This document shows, one piece after another, positions 47,914-57,775 of a stretch of 64,000 bases of DNA. Source of the stretch: Microbulbifer sp. THAF38. GTDB lineage: Bacteria; Pseudomonadota; Gammaproteobacteria; Pseudomonadales; Cellvibrionaceae. The DNA is taken from positions 1,375,001 to 1,439,000 of the forward strand of contig NZ_CP045369.1 in assembly GCF_009363535.1 (NCBI RefSeq), read 5' to 3'. The notes under the pieces are model-generated. The model saw nothing but the letters and a program-made list of their open reading frames with translations, did not search any database and was not told the DNA's origin. Positions within the stretch are counted from its first letter, which is position 1. Every line of letters starts with the position of its first letter. The position numbers were made by a program, and so were the translations under genes.

Positions 47914-48507
47914 TTATTCTCCCTTACTGTTGTTGGCGACGGCGTTGTCACCGGTGTCAATACGTTTAGCCTCGAGGATGCGGATGGGCATGTTGGGGGC
48001 GCTTGGGTGCTGTCGATAGAGACCGCGAGGCTGCGCTACCATTTTTTCCACCACATCCATCCCATCGACTACCCGACCAAAAACGGCGTAGCCGGGCTTG
48101 TCCTCTTGCGCGTCGAGCCTGGTGTTGTCGACCAGGTTGATAAAAAACTGTGAGGTGGCGCTGTCCGGGTCATTGGTCCTGGCCATGGAGAGCGTACCGC
48201 GCAGGTTTTGCAGGCCGTTGGTGGATTCGTTGACGATGGGATCTTGAGTTTCCTTCCTTTGGAAGTCGAATGTAAAACCGCCGCCCTGCACTACAAAACC
48301 AGGCACTATCCGGTGGAAGATGATTCCGTCGTAAAAGCCGCTATCGGTATAGGTGAGGAAGTTTTTTACGGTGACTGGAGCCTCTTTGGCGAAGAGCTCG
48401 ATCTGAATAATGCCCAAGTCGGTTTTCAGCTCCACGCGCGGATTTTTGGCCAGTGCGGGGAGGGCAAGGGCTGCACAGAGTAGCATTGCAAAAAGTTTAC
48501 GCATCAT
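47914..48507 (-). CDS. ppiA: Periplasmic cyclophilin-type peptidyl-prolyl isomerase
   Basis: A 197-residue cyclophilin with a signal peptide ending near ALPALAKNP, so it acts in the periplasm on proline-containing folding proteins. Catalytic residues are seen in IIFHRIVPGFVVQGGG (the Arg) and in the NLRGTLSMART and SATSQFFIN blocks. A short variable tail follows. I start at ATG 48507, which has AAGGA six bases upstream; a neighbouring ATG three bases on and a GTG at 48528 are alternatives. It heads the pdxJ operon. Confidence 0.9.
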   Translation of the reverse strand: MMRKLFAMLLCAALALPALAKNPRVELKTDLGIIQIELFAKEAPVTVKNFLTYTDSGFYDGIIFHRIVPGFVVQGGGFTFDFQRKETQDPIVNESTNGLQNLRGTLSMARTNDPDSATSQFFINLVDNTRLDAQEDKPGYAVFGRVVDGMDVVEKMVAQPRGLYRQHPSAPNMPIRILEAKRIDTGDNAVANNSKGE

Positions 48508-48630
48508 CCTTAGTCCTTTAGGTTTCACAGCGGCCTATGGGCGCCGCCGCTTTTGTGTTGGATGTGGGGCTCGGGGATACTAGGTTCCCCGGGGCTCAAT
48601 AGTATGCGATTTCGGAGAAAGTGGGCGAAA

Positions 48631-49311
48631 TCAGTTCGCCCACTCCGAGTGGCGTTTGCGAGGACGAAGGTGCGGGGCAAACATCGCGAGCAGGGCGCCC
48701 AACAGCACGGATAGGGCGCCATACATATACCATTTGTGGCTTTCACTACCGGATAAGCGCTGGATTTCTGCTTCTGCCATGGTTTTCTCCTGCTTGAGCA
48801 ATTCGTGCTGGTGCAGGAGCTTCTGGTGGCGCTCATTGAGTGCCAGGGCGTCTGCCGATAACGCCTTGAGGGTTTTAAGCTCGGCTGCGAGCGTCTGGCT
48901 CTGCTGCTGGGCGGACTCCAGGGCGCTGCTCAGCTTGCCGTTTTCTTCCTCCAGGCGGCGAACTTCACCACCGAGGTTGCCTTCCATTTTTTCGAAGCGC
49001 TCCAGGTTTGCTACCGCTTCTTCCAGCTTGAGTTTCGCGACTGGCTCGGAGACCAGGTATTGGCGCCTCACCCACCCCTCTGTACCGCCCTGGGTGCGCA
49101 CGCGGGTCCAACCTTCTTGCGGGGCATCTTCGAGGACGCTGAGCTGGGTGCCGCTGGGCAGGCCGCGATGCAGAATGCGGAACCCATTACCTTTGCCGGC
49201 GCGCATGGGAACATGTAGCTGGTCGGTGATATAGCGGGTTTCGGCGGCCGCAGTTGCTGGAACTGCGTTGAGCAGTGTGGCGGCGATCAGGCCGCACAGT
49301 AATTTCTTCAT
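48631..49311 (-). CDS. TIGR04211-type SH3 domain protein, membrane anchored
   Basis: A 226-residue exported protein. A signal peptide (about 1-23) is followed by a bacterial SH3 domain (about 25-90; RYITDQLHVPMRAGKG, GWVRRQYL). A long coiled coil (about 95-190) leads to a C-terminal transmembrane helix (about 195-212) and a basic cytosolic tail. This is the layout of YgiM/TIGR04211 proteins. The SH3 domain probably binds cell-wall peptide; the function is not established. It lies 26 bases after the YciI gene. Confidence 0.87.
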   Translation of the reverse strand: MKKLLCGLIAATLLNAVPATAAAETRYITDQLHVPMRAGKGNGFRILHRGLPSGTQLSVLEDAPQEGWTRVRTQGGTEGWVRRQYLVSEPVAKLKLEEAVANLERFEKMEGNLGGEVRRLEEENGKLSSALESAQQQSQTLAAELKTLKALSADALALNERHQKLLHQHELLKQEKTMAEAEIQRLSGSESHKWYMYGALSVLLGALLAMFAPHLRPRKRHSEWAN

Positions 49312-49337
49312 TGCGATACAGCTTGTGCTTGTTGTTA

Positions 49338-49637
49338 TTAGGGCAGAACTAATTTGAATGGCTTAACGGCAACTGAGGCGTAGACTCCAGCAGCCACATA
49401 GGGATCGCCGTCGGCCCAGGCCTGAGCCTCCTCAAGCGAGGGAAATTCGGCAATCACTAAGCTGCCGCTAAAGCCGGCCTCACCGGGTTCCTCGCTATCA
49501 ACGGCGGGGTGCGGCCCTGCAACCAGCAGGCGGCCCTCGTCTTTGAGACGGTTGAGTCGGGCTAAATGGTCGGGGCGCGCTTTTTTGCGCAAAGGGAGAC
49601 TATCGCTAACATCTTCACTGATGATTGCGTACCACAT
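49338..49637 (-). CDS. yciI: YciI-family protein
   Basis: A 99-residue ferredoxin-like fold protein. The family pattern is clear: MWYAIISED, then [24 protein letters not shown] (shown as two parts, [11 protein letters not shown] and [10 protein letters not shown]), a Glu-rich loop and [20 protein letters not shown]. YciI has a conserved His-Asp pair suggestive of catalysis, with no known physiological reaction. In Pseudomonas-type genomes it sits in this same cluster of PHP, YciO and Scp genes. Confidence 0.9.
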   Translation of the reverse strand: MWYAIISEDVSDSLPLRKKARPDHLARLNRLKDEGRLLVAGPHPAVDSEEPGEAGFSGSLVIAEFPSLEEAQAWADGDPYVAAGVYASVAVKPFKLVLP

Positions 49638-49683
49638 TGTGAATTTTGCTCTTGTTAGTTGATTAGAAAACTTTTGTTTTTTG

Positions 49684-50403
49684 TTATTGGGCGACCATGA
49701 CTTCTTCCAGCTTCAGCCCGGTTAGCTTGCCGATGCGGGAAAACAGGAAGAAGAGTGCAGTCATCAGAATTAGGGCTGATGGTATTGCGATAACTAGGTA
49801 GCCTAGTGCGGTCATCTCACCAATTTCTGAATTGTAGGCTTCGGTCCCTGGAGGGCTTATCACAATTGTCTTGGCGAGAATGTAATTGAGAGTTGATGAA
49901 AAAAAGAAAGAGCCTGCAACGATCCAGGAAGTTTGTTTAAGGGTTCTGTCGAACGCTGCTTGATTGCCATTTGATTGCAATGTCTTGGCAATTTTGGCCG
50001 TATCAAGGATTTGATCGTTATATAAAAGGGTCTTTACCAGAGGCCAGCGGGAATATGTAGAGCCAATTACCGCGATGCCTAGCAGGCCAGGAATAGCAGC
50101 TTCTTTAATGGCTATATATTGTGGATCTAACTCCAGTAGGCTGATACCACCGGTAAGTAATATGCCGATGATGCCTAAGGCGGAAAAGAAATTGACTTTG
50201 CCAAGGCGCAAAAGGTCGCGCAATCCATAGCCCAACGGAAATGCAAGAGCTACTACCATAGCCCAGGTGGCGCCCAGCCATTGATCCCCAGAGAGCTTTG
50301 TTAATATCAATGTGGGAATAATGACATTGAAGGCTAAATTGCTGAGAAGGCCTTCTTTCTTGGGGTTTTCACTTTTTGACAATGTCGAATTCGTTTCGCT
50401 CAT
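49684..50403 (-). CDS. VC0807-like integral membrane protein
   Basis: A 239-residue polytopic inner-membrane protein with about six hydrophobic segments. The blocks [34 protein letters not shown] and [17 protein letters not shown] match what I recall of the VC0807 family. It sits where the unrelated septation protein YciB (IspZ) usually lies in this cluster. Its function is unknown. I start at ATG 50403; an in-frame TTG six bases upstream is less likely. Confidence 0.75.
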   Translation of the reverse strand: MSETNSTLSKSENPKKEGLLSNLAFNVIIPTLILTKLSGDQWLGATWAMVVALAFPLGYGLRDLLRLGKVNFFSALGIIGILLTGGISLLELDPQYIAIKEAAIPGLLGIAVIGSTYSRWPLVKTLLYNDQILDTAKIAKTLQSNGNQAAFDRTLKQTSWIVAGSFFFSSTLNYILAKTIVISPPGTEAYNSEIGEMTALGYLVIAIPSALILMTALFFLFSRIGKLTGLKLEEVMVAQ

Positions 50404-50652
50404 ACTCAATTCCGGTGATAATGCCCGCGGGAAGTTAGTTGAGAAGTCACATTACAATGGCCTTCCAGGAAAATTCTTCCCCACTGACAATACTGCTGTC
50501 AGACTCCGGTTCCTCGTGGCCGCCAAGGGTGACCTATGGTCCGGGCCCTATCCTTGAAAACACCGGTTGCGGCTATGACAGCCTCACCGGGTTATCGTTC
50601 CAAATAATAGATACTGCGACTTTTAACCCCCAGAGAGAGTGAGAGCCTGCTG

Positions 50653-51567
50653 TTGAGTTTCCTGCCAGAAGATCTAAATACAGACCTTGTAGACCTCCAC
50701 TGTCACAGTACCGCTTCCGACGGTATTTTAAGTCCTACTGAGCTGGTGTCGAGGGCGAAATCCCAGGGTGTGACTCTGATGGCACTCACCGACCACGATA
50801 CGGTGGGTGGTGTAGCTGAGGCACAGGCTGCAGGTGACCAGTTAGGCATCACTGTGGCGACGGGGATCGAATTCTCCAGTCTTTGGGGGCGACGCTCTGT
50901 CCATATTGTTGGGCTCAATATTGACCCGGCATCTGCACGCTTGCGAGAGGCAATCGCTCTGCGTGAGGAGTTGCGCGAGGAGCGCGCCGAGCGGATTGCC
51001 GAACGCTTACATAAGCGGGGTTTCGAGGGAGCCTTAAAGGGGGGGCGAGCTATTGCTGGAGATTCCGTGCTGGGGCGGCCGCATTTTGCCCGCTGGCTGG
51101 TGGAAGCCGGGCACGTTGAGGACACTGCGCGGGCGTTCAAACGTTATTTGGGTGCCGGCAAGATCGGCGATGTGCGCGTGGAGTGGCCACAATTGCGGGA
51201 GACTGTAGAAACCATTCAGTCTGCTGGTGGCACAGCCGTGCTGGCACACCCGCTCAAGTACGGCCTAACACGCACCCAATTGCTGCGCCTCCTAACTGAG
51301 TATCACCACAGTGGCGGCAATGCTGTGGAGCTGCTCTGTGGCCGGCAGAATCCCACCCAGACCAGGGAACTGCGCAGTTTGATGGCGCTGTCTGTTGGCG
51401 ATTCCAACGCTGCCCCAATGCACAGCTCTTTGGGGAGTGACTTTCACCAACCGGAGCAGCCCTGGAGAGAGCTCGGCTGTGTGCGTTTGCCCGAAGACGT
51501 CGAGCCCGTGTGGAATCTGTGGCACACTCTGCACCGGGATCGACCGGGGGAAGCGATATCTGCCTAG
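50653..51567 (+). CDS. rnm: PHP-domain phosphoesterase (YciV/RNase AM family)
   Basis: A 304-residue PHP-domain metal phosphoesterase. The metal ligands are visible in DLHCHSTASDG, LTDHDTVGG, GIEFSS, VLAHPLKYG and the late GSDFHQP. Relatives (E. coli YciV/Rnm) trim the 5' ends of rRNAs and hydrolyse 3',5'-bisphosphonucleotides. The start is TTG 50653, ten codons before the metal motif, with GAGAG upstream; no better in-frame start exists. It opens the plus-strand block and is followed by yciO, as in E. coli. Confidence 0.9.
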   Translation: MSFLPEDLNTDLVDLHCHSTASDGILSPTELVSRAKSQGVTLMALTDHDTVGGVAEAQAAGDQLGITVATGIEFSSLWGRRSVHIVGLNIDPASARLREAIALREELREERAERIAERLHKRGFEGALKGGRAIAGDSVLGRPHFARWLVEAGHVEDTARAFKRYLGAGKIGDVRVEWPQLRETVETIQSAGGTAVLAHPLKYGLTRTQLLRLLTEYHHSGGNAVELLCGRQNPTQTRELRSLMALSVGDSNAAPMHSSLGSDFHQPEQPWRELGCVRLPEDVEPVWNLWHTLHRDRPGEAISA

Positions 51568-51684
51568 TGGTGTGGCGTTCCATGCCGCGTGAGATGGGGG
51601 AGTGGATATTGGTCGACTCCAAATCCCCGGCGGGTATCTGAGCCCGTCGCAAGAGGTTTCAATTGATTAAAGCTTGGGGGCTTT

Positions 51685-52308
51685 GTGGCGCAGTTCTTTC
51701 AAATTCATCCGGACAATCCTCAAGGGCGCCTGATCGGTCAGGCTGCGGATATAGTAACCAGTGGCGGAGTGATTGTTTATCCCACCGATTCCGCCTACGC
51801 AATTGGCTGTCGGCTTGGGGAAAAACTGGCGGTTGAACGTATTCGCGTCCTGCGCCAGTTGGATAAAAATCACAACTTTACCCTGATGTGTCGTGATCTT
51901 TCCGAGTTGGCCACTTATGCCAAGGTGGATAATCAGATGTTCCGCCTGCTGAAAAACCATACTCCGGGTTCCTATACCTTTATCATGCCGGCTACCGCCG
52001 AGGTGCCGCGCCGCCTGATCCACCCCAAGCGTAAAACAATCGGCATCCGTGTACCCGATAACCCCATCGCCCTGGCACTTATTGAGGCGGTAGGTGAACC
52101 GCTGATGAGCTGCAGTCTGATTATGCCGGGCGACGAACAGCCATTGACTGACCCCTATGATATTCGCGACACCCTCGAGCATCAGGTGGAACTGGTGATC
52201 GACGGTGGTTTTTGTGGGTTGGAAGCGACCACGGTGATCGACCTTACTGGCGATGAGCCTCAGCTGATTCGTCAGGGCTGCGGTGCCATAGATGAAATAC
52301 TGGGCTGA
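51685..52308 (+). CDS. yciO: YciO, Sua5/YrdC-family nucleotide-binding protein
   Basis: A 207-residue YrdC-fold protein. The N-terminal FFQIHPDNPQGRLI and the RNA-binding pocket VIVYPTDSAYAIGC, LDKNHNFTLMCRDLSEL and RKTIGIRVPDNPIA closely follow E. coli YciO in sequence and length. Related TsaC/Sua5 proteins make threonylcarbamoyl-AMP for tRNA t6A; whether YciO does so in cells is unsettled. The start is GTG. Confidence 0.92.
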   Translation: MAQFFQIHPDNPQGRLIGQAADIVTSGGVIVYPTDSAYAIGCRLGEKLAVERIRVLRQLDKNHNFTLMCRDLSELATYAKVDNQMFRLLKNHTPGSYTFIMPATAEVPRRLIHPKRKTIGIRVPDNPIALALIEAVGEPLMSCSLIMPGDEQPLTDPYDIRDTLEHQVELVIDGGFCGLEATTVIDLTGDEPQLIRQGCGAIDEILG

Positions 52309-52325
52309 TTGGCGCCGCGCTGGTG

Positions 52326-52331
52326 TATAAT
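52326..52331 (+). promoter_or_regulatory. Candidate -10 box upstream of scpA
   Basis: A consensus TATAAT 32 bases before the scpA start. I could not find a -35 box at a sensible spacing, so this is only a candidate internal promoter. Confidence 0.3.
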
Positions 52332-52362
52332 CGGCCGTTTGCGATTTTGAGGGTGGGGCAGG

Positions 52363-53475
52363 GTGTCCAGTGAAGAACTACTAGCCGAGGTGGAGGAGCA
52401 GGTACTCGCCGATGTTGCGGCTGCCGAAACCGACGCGTCTGCTGATCTCCCCTCGGAAAGCCCGAATACCCACGAGAGTGAGGAGGGCAAGGGCCCTCTC
52501 GCGCTCGTATTGGGGGAAGCCTTTACCGACCTTCCACCGGATCTTTTTATTCCACCGGATGCACTGGAAGTTATCCTGGAGGCCTTCGAGGGCCCTCTGG
52601 ATCTGCTGCTATATCTGATCCGCCGCCAGAATCTGGATATTCTGGAAATTAACGTCTCCGACATCACCCGCCAATATATGGCCTATGTGGAGATGATGAC
52701 GTCGATGCGTTTTGAGCTGGCGGCGGAGTATCTGGTGATGGCGGCAATGCTTGCCGAGATCAAGTCGCGCATGCTGTTGCCGCGTCCACCGGCAGCTGAA
52801 GAGGAGGAGGGCGAGGACCCGCGCGCTGCACTGATTCGTCGCCTGCAGGAATATGAGCGCTTCAAAACTGCCGCTGAGGATCTGGATGAGATCCCGCGCA
52901 TGGGCCGCGATATCCATCAGGCCAGTGCCGAGGGGCCGGATCGCAATATCACCCGGCCCGACCCAGAGGTGGATCTCAAGGAAGTGTTGGTGGCACTGGC
53001 GGATGTCTTGCGCCGCGCCGACATGTTTGAGAGTCACCAGGTAGAGCGGGAAAGGCTCTCCACTCGCGAACGTATGACCCAGGTACTCGACCAGATTCGC
53101 CACGGGCAGTTTGTGCCCTTTGTGAGCCTATTCACTGCGGAAGAGGGGCGCCTCGGTGTAGTGGTGACTTTCCTCGCCGTGATGGAACTGGTTAAGGAGT
53201 CTTTGGTGGAGCTGGTGCAAAATGAGGCCTTTGGTCCCATTCATGTGCGCGCAGCCAGCCACAATCACGAAGCTGGCGATGATGAGTTCAACGAAAGTGA
53301 GCGTGACTTCGATACTGGAAAATTGGAGGAGGTACCTCTTTTATCCGGTGATGAGGGCACTCTGAACCGTGATTTAACCGATGGCGATTTGGTCGACGGT
53401 GATTTGACCGATAAAGAGCCGCTCACTGCGGGGCAGGTGGAGCCCAGAGAAGAAGAGTTGGAAACAATAAAATGA
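52363..53475 (+). CDS. scpA: Segregation and condensation protein A
   Basis: A 370-residue ScpA, the kleisin that bridges the heads of the Smc or MksB-type condensin dimer. The core (residues about 68-300) has [20 protein letters not shown] and [20 protein letters not shown]. An acidic N-terminal extension of about 65 residues and a variable acidic C-terminal tail lie outside the usual 250-residue kleisin. The start is GTG at 52363. The stop overlaps scpB by four bases. Confidence 0.94.
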   Translation: MSSEELLAEVEEQVLADVAAAETDASADLPSESPNTHESEEGKGPLALVLGEAFTDLPPDLFIPPDALEVILEAFEGPLDLLLYLIRRQNLDILEINVSDITRQYMAYVEMMTSMRFELAAEYLVMAAMLAEIKSRMLLPRPPAAEEEEGEDPRAALIRRLQEYERFKTAAEDLDEIPRMGRDIHQASAEGPDRNITRPDPEVDLKEVLVALADVLRRADMFESHQVERERLSTRERMTQVLDQIRHGQFVPFVSLFTAEEGRLGVVVTFLAVMELVKESLVELVQNEAFGPIHVRAASHNHEAGDDEFNESERDFDTGKLEEVPLLSGDEGTLNRDLTDGDLVDGDLTDKEPLTAGQVEPREEELETIK

Positions 53476-54650
53476 CAATCGCTCCGGAGTTACTGCGCAG
53501 AATCCTGGAGGGTGCCCTGTTAGCCTCGGCACAGCCCCTCAGTGAGGAAAAGTTGTTGTCCCTGATGGATGAGGAGGAGCGCCCCTCCGCCACAACCCTG
53601 CGGGATCTGCTCGGTGAGATTGCTGAAAGTTGTGCCGGGCGCGGCTTTGAGCTGAAAAAAGTGGCCAGCGGCTGGCGCTTTCAGGTGCCGGAAGATCTGG
53701 CTCCCTGGGTGAACCGTTTATGGGAAGAGAAAGCTCAGAGGTATTCTCGCGCCACTCTGGAGACACTGGCGATTATCGCCTATCGCCAACCGGTCACCCG
53801 TGGTGATATTGAGGAAATCCGAGGGGTTGCGGTCAGCTCCCAGATTGTGAGGACACTGTTGGATAGAGGTTGGATCAAGGTGGTTGGCCACCGCGATGTG
53901 CCTGGCAAACCCTCACTCTACGCAACCACCAGGGATTTTCTCGATTATTTCAATTTGTCCTCTCTGGATGATCTGCCCACTCTGGCTGAGATCCGCGATA
54001 TCGAGAGTTTGAATAAGATTCTCGAATCAGAGGGGCTCCCCCCCGAGGAAATCGCTGCCGCACTCGCCGCCGAGGGGAGCGAAGAGCTTCCGGAGGACGG
54101 CGGGATGAGAGAGGAAACGGAAGAAGAGTCCGGCGCAATCGAAGATGAAGGGCTCCAAGGGTCTGATGAATTTCAAGAGGATGTCGATGCAGCGGAGGAT
54201 GCCCGAGTCGTGGCAGCGCTTGAGGAAATCGCAGCGGAGGCCGATATTCAAGTAGGGGGCGATGCAGAGCGGCCTGAGAAAGAGGCAGAAACTGCTGAAA
54301 GCGAAGAGTCGGCGGTCGCTGAGTTGCCCGAAGCGGTGCAAGAAGAGATCAGGGAAGAGGCGCCGGAAGATGAGTGGGAGTTGGTGCAGGCACAGCCTGA
54401 GAGCCCAGAGGTTTCTGAGCCTTTGAGTGCCACCGAGGAGGAACCAACCCCTAAAGAAGAACATGAAAGCGAAATTGAACAGGGCGTCGAATACGGGGAG
54501 CCACAAGCCCCTATTGCGGCAACACTGCCAAAGAGCAGCCTGTTTGGTGATATCGATACTGAGGCTGCCACCGATCAAGAGGAGCGGGGAAGCAGCGATG
54601 TCGATGAAGATTCCCAAGATGTAGTGCAAGCGGAAAACACCACCCCATGA
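53472..54650 (+). CDS. scpB: Segregation and condensation protein B with long acidic tail
   Basis: A 392-residue ScpB, the winged-helix partner that dimerises and stabilises ScpA on the condensin complex. The conserved part is residues 1 to about 185, with two winged helices ([20 protein letters not shown] and [16 protein letters not shown]). Residues about 195-392 are a very Glu-rich, probably disordered tail, roughly doubling the usual length of about 190. It overlaps scpA and rluB by four bases on each side (ATGA type), so the three are translationally coupled. Confidence 0.93.
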   Translation: MTIAPELLRRILEGALLASAQPLSEEKLLSLMDEEERPSATTLRDLLGEIAESCAGRGFELKKVASGWRFQVPEDLAPWVNRLWEEKAQRYSRATLETLAIIAYRQPVTRGDIEEIRGVAVSSQIVRTLLDRGWIKVVGHRDVPGKPSLYATTRDFLDYFNLSSLDDLPTLAEIRDIESLNKILESEGLPPEEIAAALAAEGSEELPEDGGMREETEEESGAIEDEGLQGSDEFQEDVDAAEDARVVAALEEIAAEADIQVGGDAERPEKEAETAESEESAVAELPEAVQEEIREEAPEDEWELVQAQPESPEVSEPLSATEEEPTPKEEHESEIEQGVEYGEPQAPIAATLPKSSLFGDIDTEAATDQEERGSSDVDEDSQDVVQAENTTP

Positions 54651-55504
54651 GTGATGGCACCTCGCCAGCAGGCGAAAAATTGCAAAAAGTATTAGCGCGC
54701 AGCGGCCTCGGGTCGCGGCGCGAAATGGAGCGCGCGATCGATGCGGGTCGCGTGACGGTCAACGGAAAAGTAGCGGAACTCGGCGAGCGGGTTACCGGTG
54801 AAGATCATATCGAATTTGATGGCCAGGGGTTGCCCTCCAGTGCGGAAAACCGCTGCCGGGTAATTCTGTACAACAAGCCAGTCGGAGAGATTTGTTCACG
54901 CCACGACCCAGAGGGGCGCCCCACGGTTTACGATCGTCTGCCCCGACTGAAAACCGGTCGCTGGATTTCTGTGGGCCGCTTGGATTTCAACACCAGTGGC
55001 CTGCTGCTGTTTACCAATAGCGGCGAGCTGGCCAACAAATTGATGCACCCGTCGTCGGTGATCGATCGCGAATACCTTGTACGCATCCAGGGGGATGTGG
55101 ACGAGGAGATGAAGCGACGTTTGCTGAAAGGCGTGCTACTGGACGACGGCTCCGCGCGCTTTACCGATATCGTCGAGAGTGGCGGTGAGGGCAAAAATCG
55201 CTGGTTTTACTGTGTGGTGATGGAGGGGCGCAACCGCGAGGTACGTCGTCTGTGGGAGTCCCAGGGCGTTCGCGTGAGCCGTCTAAAGCGGGTGCGCTAC
55301 GGCAGTGTATTTATTCCCTCCCATGTGCGCGTGGGCCAATGGATTGAGATGGAGCCCAGGGAAATCGACGATCTGTGTATCACCGCCGGCCTGCCCAAGC
55401 TGGGGCAGCGCCCGCTGACCCAGGGGGAAAAGCAGACCCTGGAACGCCAGCGACGCAAGTTGCGCAAGTCTCCGGTACCGGCGCAGCGGCGCAATAAGTC
55501 CTGA
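54647..55504 (+). CDS. rluB: 23S rRNA pseudouridine synthase RluB
   Basis: A 285-residue pseudouridine synthase that in E. coli modifies U2605 of 23S rRNA. An N-terminal S4 RNA-binding domain ([20 protein letters not shown]) is followed by the catalytic domain with the essential Asp in [15 protein letters not shown] and [17 protein letters not shown] basic C-terminal tail ends the protein. The order scpA-scpB-rluB is common in gammaproteobacteria. It overlaps scpB by four bases and ends at a strong terminator. Confidence 0.95.
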   Translation: MSDGTSPAGEKLQKVLARSGLGSRREMERAIDAGRVTVNGKVAELGERVTGEDHIEFDGQGLPSSAENRCRVILYNKPVGEICSRHDPEGRPTVYDRLPRLKTGRWISVGRLDFNTSGLLLFTNSGELANKLMHPSSVIDREYLVRIQGDVDEEMKRRLLKGVLLDDGSARFTDIVESGGEGKNRWFYCVVMEGRNREVRRLWESQGVRVSRLKRVRYGSVFIPSHVRVGQWIEMEPREIDDLCITAGLPKLGQRPLTQGEKQTLERQRRKLRKSPVPAQRRNKS

Positions 55505-55525
55505 GATTTTTTAGCGTTCTTTATA

Positions 55526-55556
55526 GAAAAAGCCCGCCTCGAGCGGGCTTTTTTTG
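55526..55556. terminator. Bidirectional rho-independent terminator
   Basis: GAAAAAGCCCGC pairs with GCGGGCTTTTTTT around CTCGA. On the plus strand it ends rluB and on the minus strand, where the tail is also T-rich, it ends the convergent SRPBCC gene. Confidence 0.92.
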
Positions 55557-55577
55557 TAGCTGGGTAAAAGTTTCGGC

Positions 55578-56297
55578 CTATGGCTGATTTTCCTTTTGCT
55601 GCTCCTTTTGATCTTCATTTTCTGGAGTTTCCCCGGCCTCTTCCTGCTGCTGGTTCTGCATCTCTGATTGCACCCCCTGGGGGCCTCCGCCCATGGCATC
55701 GTCCACATCGGAGGGGATATCGGATACCGAATTACTGGTGTCGCTATTTCCCCCTTCCTCGGCTCCCCCAGTCTTGGCGCTGGATTCCATCAGCTGTTTG
55801 AGTTTTGCCAGTCCCTGCTCATAGGACTCGCCCACCATTTTCTTTATGGCCAATCCCATCCAGCGCTCCCTGGGGCCACCTCCTGTATCGGTGTTAAAGC
55901 TCCAGACAACCTGGGTGCCGCCGTTTTTAGGGAGCAACTTGAACTCGGCTGTGGCTTCACTGCCATCGCCAAAATTCAGTTTGTTGAGCACTATGGAGTT
56001 TGGTGTGCTGGTGGTGATGGTCTGGGTTCCTCCGCCCTCGTTGGAGTTTTCCCCGCGCCAGCTCATGGTTGCGCCGACCCCCGTCTCTGGACCGCTGTAT
56101 TGGTACTCCATGGCGGGGTCGATATGTCTCCAGGGAGACCAGCTGTTGAACTTACGATAGTTATTGACGTAGGGGAATACGTCCTGGGGCGGTCTGTCGA
56201 TATAGACACTGCGCTCCAGCGAGACTTCGCGGGGAAACAGATAGCCGGCCAGGAACAGCAGTATCAGGAATACCAGGATATAGAGTATCCAGCGCAT
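55578..56297 (-). CDS. Membrane-anchored SRPBCC-fold protein
   Basis: A 239-residue protein. An N-terminal transmembrane helix (about 3-20) is followed by a START/polyketide cyclase-like SRPBCC domain (about 28-170; LERSVYIDRPPQDVFPYV, RKFNSWSPW). Such domains bind hydrophobic ligands in a deep pocket. A long Gln/Glu/Ser-rich tail of about 70 residues follows and looks disordered. The start is ATG 56297, with AAGGG upstream. It sits 90 bases after the histidine kinase stop on the same strand, so it may be co-transcribed. Confidence 0.82.
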   Translation of the reverse strand: MRWILYILVFLILLFLAGYLFPREVSLERSVYIDRPPQDVFPYVNNYRKFNSWSPWRHIDPAMEYQYSGPETGVGATMSWRGENSNEGGGTQTITTSTPNSIVLNKLNFGDGSEATAEFKLLPKNGGTQVVWSFNTDTGGGPRERWMGLAIKKMVGESYEQGLAKLKQLMESSAKTGGAEEGGNSDTSNSVSDIPSDVDDAMGGGPQGVQSEMQNQQQEEAGETPENEDQKEQQKENQP

Positions 56298-56387
56298 AGC
56301 GGGGCCCTTTGCAAATTTCGGGGCCAAAAACCCCGACCGCCGGCGAATTGCCGGCGCCAGTCAAGGTTATAGCAGTTTCTCTGCGGT

Positions 56388-57764
56388 TTAATCGTCGCTG
56401 AGATGGATAAGCGGCAGCTTGATTTCGACGCAGAGGCCGGCACCGGCATAGTTACGCGCAGTAATGCTGCCACCGTGATGCAGTATCGTGCGCTGCGCGA
56501 TAGCCAGCCCCAGGCCAAAGCCGCCACTCTCGCGGGAACGGGCGCTGTCTGTGCGGTAGAAGGGGCGGAATATCGCCTCCAGATCGGTTTCGTCCACCCC
56601 GGAGCCAGAGTCGATCACGGAAATGTTGCAGCTGTCGGCGGACTCCTGTACCAGTACTCGCACCAGTCCATGGCTGGGGCTGTATTTGATGGCGTTGCGC
56701 AGGATATTTTCCAGTGCTGCGGTCAGGGAGCTGCCGCGAGTAGCGACTAGAAGCTCTTCGCCACTGGCACTCATGTCAAAGCCGAGGTGTTTTTCCGCCG
56801 CTTCGATATGCAGGTCGTCAATTAGGGCTGAGAGGAGGCTGTTGAGTTCGACTACATCATCCAGTGGGCGCTGCTCTTGATTGCTGACCGGCAGGGAGAG
56901 AACGTCGGCAATAATGTCTTCGAGATAGTCCGCCGCTTTGCCGATCTTATCGAGCTCAGTATCGAGCCCCGCCACCTGCTTCTGGCGGGCGATGGCCAGG
57001 GCCACTTGCAGTCGCGCCAGGGGGGAGCGCAACTCGTGGGAGACGTCTTTGATCAGGCGACGCTGCTCTGACATGGACTCCTGTAGCTGAGCGGTCATGG
57101 AATCGAAGTCCAGCGCCAGGTCGGTCAGTTCATCGTTGCGGCTGTGTAGGCTGGGAGCGACCCGGTAATCCAATTCACCGGCGGCAACCCGCTTGGTGGC
57201 GGCGCGCAGCTGTTCCAAGGGGCGGCTCAGGTAGGTGGCCAGCCAATAGCAGGCGATACCGGAGGCGATCATGGAGAGCAGCAACATAGGCCAGAAGTTG
57301 CGCCACAGGAATCGCAGCAATAGTCCCTCTTTGCTATCTCCGGCAACTAGGGCGATGCGCAGTGGGTCACCAGTGCGTAGTGGCAGGAAAAAGCCGACGG
57401 TGGGTTTGTTGTCCACCAGCATATGGGCCTCGCGATTGCGGTAATCGAGGCTGTTAATCAGCGGTGCCATACTCTGCGGCACCGGCCGCCCCAACAAGTC
57501 ATTGCCCTCGCTGTCCACCGCGTAGACTCGCCGTTTGACTTTCTTGGGCGCGCGCTCCAGCCAGTGCTGAAATTGCTCGGGTCCGTGGCGGCGGGCGATA
57601 CGCATGTTGCGCATCACCTCTCGAAACAGTGCGGGGCCTTCCCAGCGCTCCTCCTGGCGGGGGTCGCCAAACTCGCCAAAGTGGGTAATGTAAATGGCGG
57701 CAACCACCATCACCATGGCGGTGATCCATGCGCCAAAAAACATTTTCCAGAAGAGGCTGCGCAT
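56388..57764 (-). CDS. cpxA: Sensor histidine kinase, CpxA-like
   Basis: A 458-residue inner-membrane kinase. TM1 is about residues 7-27 and TM2 about 155-178, enclosing a periplasmic sensor domain. A HAMP linker (ATYLSRPLEQLRAATKRVAA) precedes the phosphoacceptor H243 in KDVSHELRSPLAR. The ATPase domain has NILRNAIKYSP, VIDSGSGVDE and GGFGLGLAIA. The layout and neighbour match CpxA, the envelope-stress sensor. It lies 11 bases after the regulator gene. Confidence 0.9.
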   Translation of the reverse strand: MRSLFWKMFFGAWITAMVMVVAAIYITHFGEFGDPRQEERWEGPALFREVMRNMRIARRHGPEQFQHWLERAPKKVKRRVYAVDSEGNDLLGRPVPQSMAPLINSLDYRNREAHMLVDNKPTVGFFLPLRTGDPLRIALVAGDSKEGLLLRFLWRNFWPMLLLSMIASGIACYWLATYLSRPLEQLRAATKRVAAGELDYRVAPSLHSRNDELTDLALDFDSMTAQLQESMSEQRRLIKDVSHELRSPLARLQVALAIARQKQVAGLDTELDKIGKAADYLEDIIADVLSLPVSNQEQRPLDDVVELNSLLSALIDDLHIEAAEKHLGFDMSASGEELLVATRGSSLTAALENILRNAIKYSPSHGLVRVLVQESADSCNISVIDSGSGVDETDLEAIFRPFYRTDSARSRESGGFGLGLAIAQRTILHHGGSITARNYAGAGLCVEIKLPLIHLSDD

Positions 57765-57775
57765 TTTGATACTAC

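Noticed and set aside
48525..48836. 103-codon minus-strand frame overlapping the SH3 protein gene
   Set aside because: It is an out-of-frame shadow of the SH3 protein, which has a signal peptide, domain pattern and membrane helix.
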